A stretch of 13,114 nucleotides of DNA, taken from positions 1 to 13,114 of the forward strand of contig MTER01000053.1 in NCBI GenBank assembly GCA_002083985.1, written 5' to 3'. Position 1 is the stretch's first letter. Each line of letters starts with the position of its first letter. Below the pieces are notes generated by a model. The model searched no databases. It saw nothing but the letters and a program-made list of their open reading frames with translations, and had not been told where the DNA came from. A program made the position numbers and the translations under genes. The stretch is from Candidatus Altarchaeales archaeon A3. GTDB taxonomy: Archaea; Altiarchaeota; Altiarchaeia; Altiarchaeales; Altiarchaeaceae. Below, in pieces: positions 7,458 through 13,114 of this stretch.

Positions 7458-8621
7458 TTACTTCCTTAAATTTCCCATAAATTTTTCAATCCGTTCCAGT
7501 GCTTTTTCAATATTTTCGGTTGATGTGGAATAAGAAATTCTGATATAGCCCTCACCATCCTTTCCAAATATATTTCCTGGAATTACAACAACCTTTGCCT
7601 CCTTTAATAGTCGTTCTGCAAAATTTTCAGATGATAATTTACTTTGCTGTATATTTGGAAATATATAAAAAGCACCCTTTGGCTTAACCGCACTTATGCC
7701 ATCAATCTCGTTCAGTCGCTTGTAGAGTAAATTTCTCCGCAGTTCATAAATTTCAGCCATTGCCTTTACATCCTTTTCGCAGTCCTCAAATTTTAAGGCA
7801 GCGTATTGTGAAATTGAAGGCGCGCAAAGCATTCCATACTGGTGTATTTTCATCATACCTTCTATAATTTCTTCACTCGCCGCAACATAGCCAAGCCGCA
7901 ATCCTGTCATCGCATATGCCTTTGAAAAACCGTTAACCGTAATTGTTCTTTCTTTCATTTCTGGAATTGATGCAATACTAAAATGTTCCTCATTGTCATA
8001 AATCAGATATTCATACAGTTCATCACTTATGACGAGCAAATCATTCTTTATGGCAATGTCTGCAATCTCTTCAATATCCTTTCTTCTTAATACCGCTCCT
8101 GTCGGATTATTAGGAGATGCGAGAACTATGCACTTTGTCCTTTTGGTTATTCGTTTTTCAATTTCTTCCGGCAGCAACCTAAATTCATCTTTTTCATAAG
8201 CTGGAACTACAACAGGAATACCTTCGGAAAGTAATGTCGTAGGAATATATGCAACATAACTCGGAGAAGAAATTAAAATTTCATCGTTTGGATTCACAAT
8301 TGCCCTGAATGCCAAATCCAGGCCCTCTGAACTTCCTGAAGTAATTAAAATTTCCTTTTCCGGATCTGTAAAAATTTTATTGTGCTTGCGTAACTTTTTG
8401 GAAATTTTTTCCCTCAACTCTATAAGTCCGTAATTGGAAGTATAATGGTTATAAGAATTTTCTATTGCCCTTATTGCACTGTCCTTAATTTTCTCCGGAA
8501 CATCAAAATCCGGTTCGCCGATTCCAAGGGTAATTATATCCTTTTCCTTCCGGGCGAGGTCAAAAAATTTTCTTATTCCGGACTGACCTATTTTACAAAC
8601 CCTGTCAGAAATTTTTTTCAT
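7458..8621 (-). CDS. Class I/II PLP-dependent aminotransferase (aspartate aminotransferase-like)
   Basis: A fold-type I aminotransferase that transfers amino groups between amino acids and 2-oxo acids in the cytoplasm. At 387 residues it is full length. Visible features are GIGEPDFD (33-40), GSSEGLDL (96-103), SPNNPTGA (169-176), D200 and Y203 near the cofactor, the PLP lysine K234 in NGFSKAYAMTGLRLG, and a C-terminal arginine (R361, YIRISYS) that binds the substrate carboxylate. Archaeal relatives are annotated as aspartate, aromatic or alanine aminotransferases; the sequence alone does not fix the substrate, so I give no symbol. The ATG at 8619-8621 follows an A/T-rich leader without a Shine-Dalgarno site. 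It may head the transcript that includes the ATPase, TOPRIM and PAP2 genes. Confidence 0.95.
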   Translation of the reverse strand: MKKISDRVCKIGQSGIRKFFDLARKEKDIITLGIGEPDFDVPEKIKDSAIRAIENSYNHYTSNYGLIELREKISKKLRKHNKIFTDPEKEILITSGSSEGLDLAFRAIVNPNDEILISSPSYVAYIPTTLLSEGIPVVVPAYEKDEFRLLPEEIEKRITKRTKCIVLASPNNPTGAVLRRKDIEEIADIAIKNDLLVISDELYEYLIYDNEEHFSIASIPEMKERTITVNGFSKAYAMTGLRLGYVAASEEIIEGMMKIHQYGMLCAPSISQYAALKFEDCEKDVKAMAEIYELRRNLLYKRLNEIDGISAVKPKGAFYIFPNIQQSKLSSENFAERLLKEAKVVVIPGNIFGKDGEGYIRISYSTSTENIEKALERIEKFMGNLRK

Positions 8622-8684
8622 TTTATTTAAAAATGCACGAACGGTAAAGTGATCTTAAAATCTCTGAGCATACAACAATGTAAA

Positions 8685-8765
8685 TTTAAAAACAAATAAA
8701 AACAAATAAAAAACTAAAAATAGTAAAACAACAAAAATAGTAAAAATAAGAATAAAAAAATTAAA
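8685..8765 (-). terminator. Oligo-T termination zone after the P1 gene
   Basis: On the plus strand this is a long A-rich tract with a 10-bp tandem repeat (aacaaataaa at 8691-8700 and 8701-8710) and a repeated aaaaatagtaaaa. Read on the minus strand it is a series of T runs 45-125 nt after the P1 stop, which is how archaeal intrinsic termination usually looks. It also separates P1 from the aminotransferase transcript. Confidence 0.5.
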
Positions 8766-8810
8766 AGACGAAATAGTTACGCAAATTACGCGATATGCAC
8801 GCCTTTAATT

Positions 8811-9119
8811 TTAACCGAATAGTGATGATAATCCTGCAGCTGCATCCTCTTCACTGGCTTTTTCTTCCTCTTTTTCTTCCTTCTTTTCAGTTTTTTGTGC
8901 ATGTGCCGGCTGTGCCACTTGTGCTGGCTGTGCGACTACCTGTGAGGCAGCATTTTTAAGTACATCTTCTATATTCACTCCCTCAAGTGATGTCACAATC
9001 GCCTTAATCATCGCATCATTTACTTTTACCTTTGCTCCGTTCAATACATTTGTCAGATTTTCTTCGTTTATTGGCTGTCCCGCACTATGCAATAATAACG
9101 CCCCGTACATATATTCCAT
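8811..9119 (-). CDS. rpl12: Archaeal ribosomal stalk protein P1 (L12)
   Basis: The acidic stalk protein of the large ribosomal subunit; dimers bind protein P0 (L10) and recruit translation GTPases. Residues 1-60 form the helical dimerisation domain (starting MEYMYGALLLHSAG, with GVNIEDVLKNAAS near 47-59). A flexible Ala/Pro/Gln-rich hinge follows (about 62-75), then a very charged segment (KTEKKEEKEEEKASEED) and the conserved C-terminal factor-binding tail ending LSSLFG. The length of 102 is normal for archaea. The usual partner genes for L11, L1 and L10/P0 are not next to it; the 350 bp upstream hold only a coding remnant, so it seems to be transcribed alone. No Shine-Dalgarno site precedes the ATG. 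Confidence 0.96.
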   Translation of the reverse strand: MEYMYGALLLHSAGQPINEENLTNVLNGAKVKVNDAMIKAIVTSLEGVNIEDVLKNAASQVVAQPAQVAQPAHAQKTEKKEEKEEEKASEEDAAAGLSSLFG

Positions 9120-9191
9120 TTTCTCTAAAATTTATTACTGATTAAATTTATTAAAATTTAATAACTAATTTAAATTGTAATATTAAATTTA

Positions 9192-9268
9192 TTATTTTAT
9201 TCCTATTAAAATTTTGTTCTGCGACCTGCCACCAAGTAGTCATACTAAAATTATTTATTTTATTCCTA
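9192..9268. repeat. Pair of 14-bp direct repeats in the P1 upstream region
   Basis: ttattttattccta is present at 9192-9205 and again at 9255-9268, 63 bp apart. The second copy covers the stop of the cysteine-rich remnant. It could mark an old local duplication or a deletion end point. Confidence 0.5.
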
Positions 9269-9392
9269 CAGGCCATCCAGGTGCAGTGTACCTCTTGTTT
9301 TGGAGATATGCACATTTTTTGCATCTTTCGCATATCTGCTCGCCGAAAAGGTCACGAGCTGATATATTCCATAAATAAATTAGATTACCAAA
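9255..9392 (-). pseudogene. Cysteine-rich coding remnant upstream of P1
   Basis: A frame open from 9392 down to TAA at 9255-9257 reads ARDLFGEQICERCKKCAYLQ and then a tail ending YTAPGWPVGIK. The C-x2-C-x2-C cluster and well-formed codon usage look like a real protein end, but no ATG, GTG or TTG start is available and an in-frame TAG lies at 9393-9395. The same DNA can form hairpins (agatatgc 9304-9311 with gcatatct 9330-9337; gctcg 9338-9342 with cgagc 9355-9359), so a structured RNA is an alternative. No family recognised. Confidence 0.3.
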
Positions 9393-9470
9393 CTAAATAT
9401 CTAAAATATAAATTGTTTGAAATTTTAATTGTTTAAACCTTAATTATCTTAAATTTTAATTTTAAATCTC

Positions 9471-9617
9471 TCCCTTGATTAGGTCAACTTGCGGATTGAA
9501 ACAAAATAAATGTTTTCAGATGGTAGCAGGTGTTAAATCAGGGGAACAAAAATAAGACCCTCACTATAACCGCTGTTAGATAAAAAAATGATAACAGACG
9601 CTCGCGGTAGAGGGACA
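9471..9617 (+). ncRNA. Predicted two-hairpin box H/ACA pseudouridylation guide RNA
   Basis: Hairpin 1: lower stem 9471-9480 with 9536-9545 (10 bp, one G-U); a pocket with GGTCA (9482-9486) and GTTA (9532-9535); upper stem 9487-9492 with 9526-9531; ACA at 9546-9548 directly after the stem. Hairpin 2: lower stem 9558-9562 with 9610-9614; a pocket with AACC (9568-9571) and GCTCGCG (9600-9606); upper stem 9572-9578 with 9592-9599 (one bulged A); a GA...TGA k-loop (9579-9580 and 9589-9591) that would bind L7Ae; ACA at 9615-9617. The distances from the 3' guide to ACA are 14 and 15 nt, as the family requires. The guides match 23S rRNA around U1915 and U2580 (E. coli numbering). Such RNAs act with Cbf5, Nop10, Gar1 and L7Ae. 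The pairings were made by eye and expression is unproved. Confidence 0.8.
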
Positions 9618-9633
9618 AATTTAAAAATTTTAG

Positions 9634-9699
9634 GACTTACGCAGTTCGTATTGTAAAAAAATTTAAAAACTAAAAATTTATATTGCTTTTGCGTAAGTC
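9634..9699. repeat. 66-bp element with perfect 10-bp inverted ends
   Basis: gacttacgca (9634-9643) and its exact reverse complement tgcgtaagtc (9690-9699) flank a 46-bp AT-rich centre. The outer sequence on the left reads taggacttacgca, which from memory resembles the terminal repeats of IS4/IS5-like elements; I could not check this. It may be a minimal MITE, a solo IS remnant, or a hairpin that ends the H/ACA transcript 16 bp upstream. Confidence 0.6.
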
Positions 9700-9782
9700 A
9701 TAAATTTAATAAAATTTCGAACTTGCTCAATATTAAGAGACAAATCACTCGTAGCCGTCAAAAAATCAAGAATAACCTCCAC
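9678..9782 (-). pseudogene. Short coding remnant running into the 66-bp inverted-repeat element
   Basis: From a GTG at 9780-9782 the minus strand reads VEVILDFLTATSDLSLNIEQ and ends VRNFIKFMTYAKAI at a TAA (9678-9680). An in-frame stop lies just upstream of the GTG. The composition looks like genuine protein, and MTYA is encoded by the inverted-repeat arm itself, so the element appears to have cut off an older gene and supplied its stop. It could also be a fragment of a transposase. No family recognised, and it lies antisense in the ahcY leader region. Confidence 0.3.
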
Positions 9783-9827
9783 TCTTTATTTGGCATATTC
9801 AAAATTTCATCCGAATTAATAAAATTT

Positions 9828-9837
9828 CATATAATAA
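9828..9837 (+). promoter_or_regulatory. Putative TATA box of ahcY
   Basis: tcatataata is centred about 26 bp before the ahcY ATG at 9859. This is the usual distance from an archaeal TATA box to the transcription start, so the mRNA may be leaderless. No Shine-Dalgarno site is present between them. Confidence 0.45.
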
Positions 9838-9858
9838 AAATTTAACAAAATTTAAAAA

Positions 9859-11112
9859 ATGTCGAAAGGATATAAAGTAAAGGATATAAATTTAGCAGAA
9901 AACGGAAAGAATATGATTGAATGGGCAGAAGATCACATGCCTGTTCTGATGGAAATAAAAAAGGAATTTGAAGAAAAGAAACCTTTAAAAGGCATAACTG
10001 TCGGATTTGCTTTACATGTGACAAAGGAAACAGCAGTTCTTGTTAAAACATTAATTGCTGGTGGTGCAAAGGTTGCCATCGCTGGCTGTAATCCCCTTTC
10101 AACACATGATGATGTTGCAGCGGCATTGGCAAGTGAAGGAGTTAATGTTTATGCGTGGAGGGGCTTATCAACAGAAGAATATTACGAATGTATAGGTAAT
10201 GTTCTTGACCATAAACCGGACATTACTGTTGATGACGGATGCGACCTTGTAACAGTAATTCATAAAGAAAGACCCGAATTAATCCAAAAAATTAAAGGTG
10301 GATGCGAGGAAACAACAACAGGAATAATACGACTAAATGCAATGGAAAAAGATAAGGCATTAAAATACCCTATGCTCGCAGTAAATAATGCGATGACAAA
10401 ACACTTTTTTGATAATAGGTATGGAACTGGACAATCCACAATAGACGGTATTTTAAGAGCGACATCTGTCCTGATTGCAGGCAAGAATGTTGTTGTTTGT
10501 GGTTATGGATGGTGCGGAAGAGGTATAGCAACAAGAGCAAATGGAATGGGGGCGAATGTTATAGTTACCGAAGTAGATGTGATAAAATCGCTGGAAGCGG
10601 TAATGGACGGATACAGAGTTATGAAAATGGATGAAGCTGCAAAGATCGGAGATATATTTATAACTGCCACTGGAAATCTTAATGTTATCCAAAAGGAGCA
10701 TATTGCAAATATGAAAGACGGAGCAATACTGTCAAATTCAGGACACTTTAACTGCGAAATAGATGTAAAAGCAATTGAGTCATTATCCAAGAGCAAGAAA
10801 GAAATAAGGGATAATACGGTCAAATATACCTTAAAGAACGGTAGAAAAATTTATCTGCTTGCCGAAGGACGATTGGTAAATTTAGCAGCGGCAGAAGGAC
10901 ATCCAAGCGAGGTTATGGACATGTCGTTTGCAAATCAGGCACTGGCAGTCAAGTATATTGCAGAGCATAAACTTGATGTAAAAGTTCATGATATGCCCAT
11001 GGAAATTGATAAAAGAGTTGCTATTCTGAAGTTAAAAACCCTGAATATTGAAATTGACAAACTTACAGATGAGCAGATTAAATATTTAAATTCATGGGAA
11101 GAAGGAACTTAA
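9859..11112 (+). CDS. ahcY: Adenosylhomocysteinase (S-adenosylhomocysteine hydrolase)
   Basis: Hydrolyses S-adenosylhomocysteine, the by-product of methylation, to adenosine (or an inosine analogue pathway product in some archaea) and homocysteine, using bound NAD. The 417-residue protein is complete. Substrate-domain landmarks are H53, DDGCDL (125-130), EETTTG (150-155) and [17 protein letters not shown] (177-193, with K181 and D185). The NAD-binding Rossmann loop is GYGWCGRG (215-222). The C-terminus [16 protein letters not shown] carries the usual tail, although many family members end in longer versions. Monocistronic: the upstream 740 bp contain only RNA and remnants, and the next gene starts about 65-135 bp downstream. 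The nearby TATA box suggests a leaderless transcript. Confidence 0.97.
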   Translation: MSKGYKVKDINLAENGKNMIEWAEDHMPVLMEIKKEFEEKKPLKGITVGFALHVTKETAVLVKTLIAGGAKVAIAGCNPLSTHDDVAAALASEGVNVYAWRGLSTEEYYECIGNVLDHKPDITVDDGCDLVTVIHKERPELIQKIKGGCEETTTGIIRLNAMEKDKALKYPMLAVNNAMTKHFFDNRYGTGQSTIDGILRATSVLIAGKNVVVCGYGWCGRGIATRANGMGANVIVTEVDVIKSLEAVMDGYRVMKMDEAAKIGDIFITATGNLNVIQKEHIANMKDGAILSNSGHFNCEIDVKAIESLSKSKKEIRDNTVKYTLKNGRKIYLLAEGRLVNLAAAEGHPSEVMDMSFANQALAVKYIAEHKLDVKVHDMPMEIDKRVAILKLKTLNIEIDKLTDEQIKYLNSWEEGT

Positions 11113-11168
11113 ATTTTAAAATCTGACTAAATTTATTTAAGTTTAATTAAGTTGTAGGTTTAAAGCGT

Positions 11169-11289
11169 ACAATGTTGTATGGAAATATATTCGCTGATAT
11201 TCACGGAAATTTTGCCAGCAAAGTTTAAATTGGACAATATTGTATCTGTGAATATAATTGCAGATATTCACGGAAATTTTGACAGCGAA
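11169..11289 (+). repeat. Imperfect direct duplication at the start of the phosphoesterase gene
   Basis: About 53 bp at 11169-11221 recur, diverged, at 11234-11289. The best-kept part is 27 bp with two mismatches (11193-11219 versus 11260-11286), sharing gatattcacggaaatttt. The first copy starts with ATG at 11172 and encodes NIFADIHGNFASKV followed by TAA (11226-11228). This is a decayed copy of the real gene's NIIADIHGNFDSEK. Confidence 0.8.
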
Positions 11290-11907
11290 AAAATTTCGCA
11301 GATTGCAGAAGAAAGAGGAATTTCTGATATATTTATTTTAGGCGATTTTGCAAAGCACGGATGTCTTGGAAGTTTGGAAAATGTTGAAAATTTTTTGACT
11401 ATGCTAACGCTTCATAGAAAAATTTATGCAATTCCCGGGAATTGCGACGGCAGGGAAATTTTAAAAATTTTTGCTCAATTTAAAGCAAATTATCACAATA
11501 AAACCGGAAATGTGGCTGGAATAGATGCGGATTTCATCTTTTTCGGCGGCTCAAATATAACTCCGTTTAATACAATTTTTGAATACAACGAGGATGAAAT
11601 TTATAAGACATTAAAGAAATTGTTTGAGGGAGCAAAATCAGACAGAAAAATTTTACTGACACATTGTCCGCCTTTTAATATAAACTGCGATTTTACTAAC
11701 GGAAGACATGTCGGAAGCACTGCAATAAGAAAGCTCATAGAGGAATTTCAGCCGGAAATAAATTTCTGTTCGCATGTTCATGAATGTTACGGGGAAGAGG
11801 ACTTCATCGGAAAAACGAGAATTGTGAATGTCGGGGAGTTAAAAAGGGGCTGTGTAATATTGAAATTCGAGGACAACAAATTTGAAACGGAACGAATAAA
11901 TTTTTAA
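11248..11907 (+). CDS. Calcineurin-like metallophosphoesterase (about 219 aa)
   Basis: A dinuclear-metal phosphoesterase of the YfcE/MJ0037-like group. Counting from an ATG at 11179 (242 aa), the motifs are D29-x-H31-GN, GD (55-56), GNCD (87-90), THCPP (161-165) and SHVH (198-201), so all metal ligands are present. I prefer the GTG at 11248 as the start. The 23 residues from the ATG at 11179 are an out-of-frame reading of the duplicated 5' copy (11169-11221), and the family normally begins right at the strand before DxH. The ORF beginning at 11179 is in the same frame and could be used if the duplication created a new start. Substrate unknown; the group includes phosphodiesterases. It lies about 65-135 bp after ahcY in the same direction. 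Confidence 0.88.
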   Translation: MNIIADIHGNFDSEKISQIAEERGISDIFILGDFAKHGCLGSLENVENFLTMLTLHRKIYAIPGNCDGREILKIFAQFKANYHNKTGNVAGIDADFIFFGGSNITPFNTIFEYNEDEIYKTLKKLFEGAKSDRKILLTHCPPFNINCDFTNGRHVGSTAIRKLIEEFQPEINFCSHVHECYGEEDFIGKTRIVNVGELKRGCVILKFEDNKFETERINF

Positions 11908-11916
11908 ATTTTCATA

Positions 11917-12060
11917 ATGTTTGCGGGAATTTGTGATATTTGCGGGAAATTTGTAGGAAATTTACATAGCGAATTAAGAACATCTGCTCTTAAATTACTA
12001 AATTTTTCTGCTCTTTCTTATTTTAAATTCTTTGTTTTATTATCTTCAAGTATCAATTAA
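11917..12060 (+). pseudogene. Start of a zinc-ribbon gene cut by the insertion sequence
   Basis: An ATG at 11917 reads MFAGICDICGKFVGNLH, where C-x2-C is typical of small archaeal zinc-ribbon or DNA-binding proteins. The frame then crosses the left end of the insertion sequence (from 11968) and continues as low-quality sequence to TAA at 12060. The first 17 codons are therefore probably the genuine gene start and the rest is IS DNA. I do not find the remainder of the gene in the 74 bp to the right of the element. Confidence 0.45.
11968..11981 (+). repeat. Left terminal inverted repeat of the IS
   Basis: agcgaattaagaac, paired with 13028-13040. It marks the border between the truncated zinc-ribbon gene and the element. 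Confidence 0.65.
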
Positions 12061-12084
12061 GAAGCAATATAAGAATATTAAAAA

Positions 12085-13035
12085 ATGAATGTCCAACGAG
12101 CTTTACGAAGTGATAGGTTGATGAAAGGTGTAACCGGAATGTCTGTCAGCGAATTTCAAGAATTGGAGGAAAAATTTGAAAAAAAATTAAAAAAAGAAAA
12201 ACAAAAACAATATGAAAAAGACATAAAGAAAGGTAAAAGAGAGAGACAGCCAGGCGGGGGCAGGATAGGAAATCTGGAAACTGCGGCAGATAAATTGTTT
12301 TACATTCTATTTTATTTCAAGTGTTATCCCACCTTTGATGTTATAGGTTTAATGTTTGGTTTAGATAGATCAAACGCCTGTAGAAATGTTCACAAATTAA
12401 TCCCTGTACTTAATGGGATTCTTAAGGATGCAATGGTTCTCCCTAAAAGACAGATACATACAACAGAGGAGCTTTTTGAAATATTTCCTGTTGTTCATGA
12501 TTTATTCATAGACGCAACCGAAAGACAAATTCAAAGACCAAAAAATAAGCACAAACAAAAAGAAAATTATTCCGGGAAGAAAAAACGCCACACGAAAAAG
12601 AATACGATTATTTGCGATGAAAACAAAGAAATTCGTTATTTGGGCCCAACGGTGGTAGGTAAAAAACACGATTATGGAACGTTTACAGATGAATTTCCAA
12701 CAGAACCTCCTCCTATACCTCCTCCAGACACACCACCATTACCGGGTGATTTTAGATTCTGGGGAGATCCCGCCTATATAGGAATTGAAAAAGATTTTCC
12801 ATGGTTAAATGTAATAATACCTAAGAAAAAACCAAAAGGTAAAGAGTTAACACAATACGAAAAGCATCTAAACAAATTGATAAGTGGGATTAGGGTAAAA
12901 GTAGAACATGCAATTGGAGGAGTTAAGAGATTTGGAATTGTCTCAAATATTTTGAGAAATAAAATTAAGGATATTGAGGATAAAGTTATGGAAATCTCAT
13001 GCGGGTTGTGGAATTATCATGTAATAAGTTCTTAA
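12085..13035 (+). CDS. DDE transposase of the IS5-like element (DDE_Tnp_4 type)
   Basis: Catalyses movement of the insertion sequence. The 316-residue protein starts with a lysine-rich coiled segment (about 22-54), followed by a helix-turn-helix region (about 65-105, LFYILFYFKCYPTFDVIG, then the second helix DRSNACRNVHKL) of the HTH_Tnp_4 kind. The DDE catalytic triad is visible: D143 in FIDATERQIQRP, D228 in WGDPAYIG and E274 in RVKVEHAIGGVKRF, which fits PF13359. A proline-rich loop (PTEPPPIPPPDTPPLPGD, 205-222) precedes the second Asp. No frameshift or internal stop is seen, so the protein may be active. The A-rich leader (attaaaaaatg) resembles those of the host genes. Confidence 0.93.
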   Translation: MNVQRALRSDRLMKGVTGMSVSEFQELEEKFEKKLKKEKQKQYEKDIKKGKRERQPGGGRIGNLETAADKLFYILFYFKCYPTFDVIGLMFGLDRSNACRNVHKLIPVLNGILKDAMVLPKRQIHTTEELFEIFPVVHDLFIDATERQIQRPKNKHKQKENYSGKKKRHTKKNTIICDENKEIRYLGPTVVGKKHDYGTFTDEFPTEPPPIPPPDTPPLPGDFRFWGDPAYIGIEKDFPWLNVIIPKKKPKGKELTQYEKHLNKLISGIRVKVEHAIGGVKRFGIVSNILRNKIKDIEDKVMEISCGLWNYHVISS

Positions 13036-13040
13036 TCGCT
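13028..13040 (+). repeat. Right terminal inverted repeat of the IS
   Basis: gttcttaatcgct, the inverse of 11968-11981 with one base missing. It contains the TAA stop of the transposase (13033-13035). Confidence 0.65.
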
Positions 13041-13062
13041 TAATATGAATTAATAAATTGAA

Positions 13063-13114
13063 ATGAATGAAAAAATGAGGATTTATAAGTTTAAGTTATT
13101 TCGCAACGGGTCTA
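13063..13114 (+). CDS. Possible gene start cut by the window edge
   Basis: An ATG at 13063, after an in-frame stop at 13054-13056, opens 17 codons (MNEKMRIYKFKLFRNGS) that run to the end of the window. A second ATG four codons later is also possible. The sequence is too short to identify. It lies about 22 bp beyond the right end of the insertion sequence. Confidence 0.25.
   Translation, partial: MNEKMRIYKFKLFRNGS

Larger units (their letters stand above)
11968..13040 (+). mobile_element. IS5-like insertion sequence (about 1073 bp)
   Basis: One DDE transposase gene is flanked by imperfect terminal inverted repeats: agcgaattaagaac (11968-11981) and gttcttaatcgct (13028-13040), which match over 14 bp apart from one missing base. 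The stop codon of the transposase lies inside the right repeat. Length and single-ORF organisation fit IS5-type elements. A target-site duplication is not clear: the flanks are cat on the left and taa on the right. The element may be old, or the outer boundary may be one or two bases off. Confidence 0.75.

Noticed and set aside
9151-9333. 60-codon minus-strand ORF upstream of P1
   Set aside because: The translation is low quality, and a neighbouring frame over the same bases reads as a cysteine-rich remnant.
9491-9502. gcggattgaaac resembles the 3' end of many CRISPR repeats
   Set aside because: It occurs once only, there are no spaced copies, and it falls inside the H/ACA hairpin 1 structure.
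9700-9858. Possible SAH riboswitch in the ahcY leader
   Set aside because: The TATA box lies just 26 bp before the ATG, so the transcript would have no leader, and I see no matching structure.
10260-10823. Minus-strand ORFs inside ahcY
   Set aside because: They are antisense shadows of the intact hydrolase gene.

Overview
The window looks like an AT-rich archaeal chromosome. The evidence is an archaeal P1-type (L12) ribosomal stalk protein ending in LFG, an archaeal-length S-adenosylhomocysteinase, a calcineurin-like phosphoesterase of archaeal type, an oxygen-sensitive class III ribonucleotide reductase, almost no Shine-Dalgarno sites before starts (short A/T-rich leaders instead), and a predicted box H/ACA guide RNA. 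The reductase points to an anaerobe. I cannot name the lineage.

Left part (1-4700): a 45-codon ORF of unknown function and a decayed reading frame; a membrane metal-dependent hydrolase (minus) behind a triple 14-bp repeat; a decayed gene for a small secreted, C-terminally anchored protein (984-1350); the large nrdD gene; and upstream of it an NFACT-N protein that lacks the second half of the RqcH/Rqc2 family.

Middle (5110-9120, all minus): a close-packed series in transcription order: P1 stalk protein, then a T-rich termination zone, PLP aminotransferase, AAA_21/SMC-like ATPase, TOPRIM/DUF4276-like protein and PAP2 phosphatase. The last four are 22, about 5 and 5 bp apart. The ATPase and its TOPRIM partner resemble two-gene OLD/PARIS-like defence modules. 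Each carries one frameshift, and each original C-terminus is still readable in another frame.

Region 9120-9858 has no intact protein gene but is busy. It holds a cysteine-rich coding remnant, a predicted two-hairpin H/ACA RNA (9471-9617), a 66-bp element with 10-bp perfect inverted ends, and another coding remnant. The two H/ACA pockets match 23S rRNA around U1915 (helix 69) and U2580 (peptidyl-transferase region), E. coli numbering, with ACA boxes 14 and 15 nt from the pockets. I consider this the most notable content of the window.

Right part (plus strand): ahcY, probably leaderless; a metallophosphoesterase whose first codons are preceded by a decayed duplicate of its own metal-binding start; then a complete IS5-like insertion sequence (about 1.07 kb, imperfect 14-bp ends) that seems to have landed in a small zinc-ribbon gene, leaving only its first codons; and a possible gene start running off the right edge.
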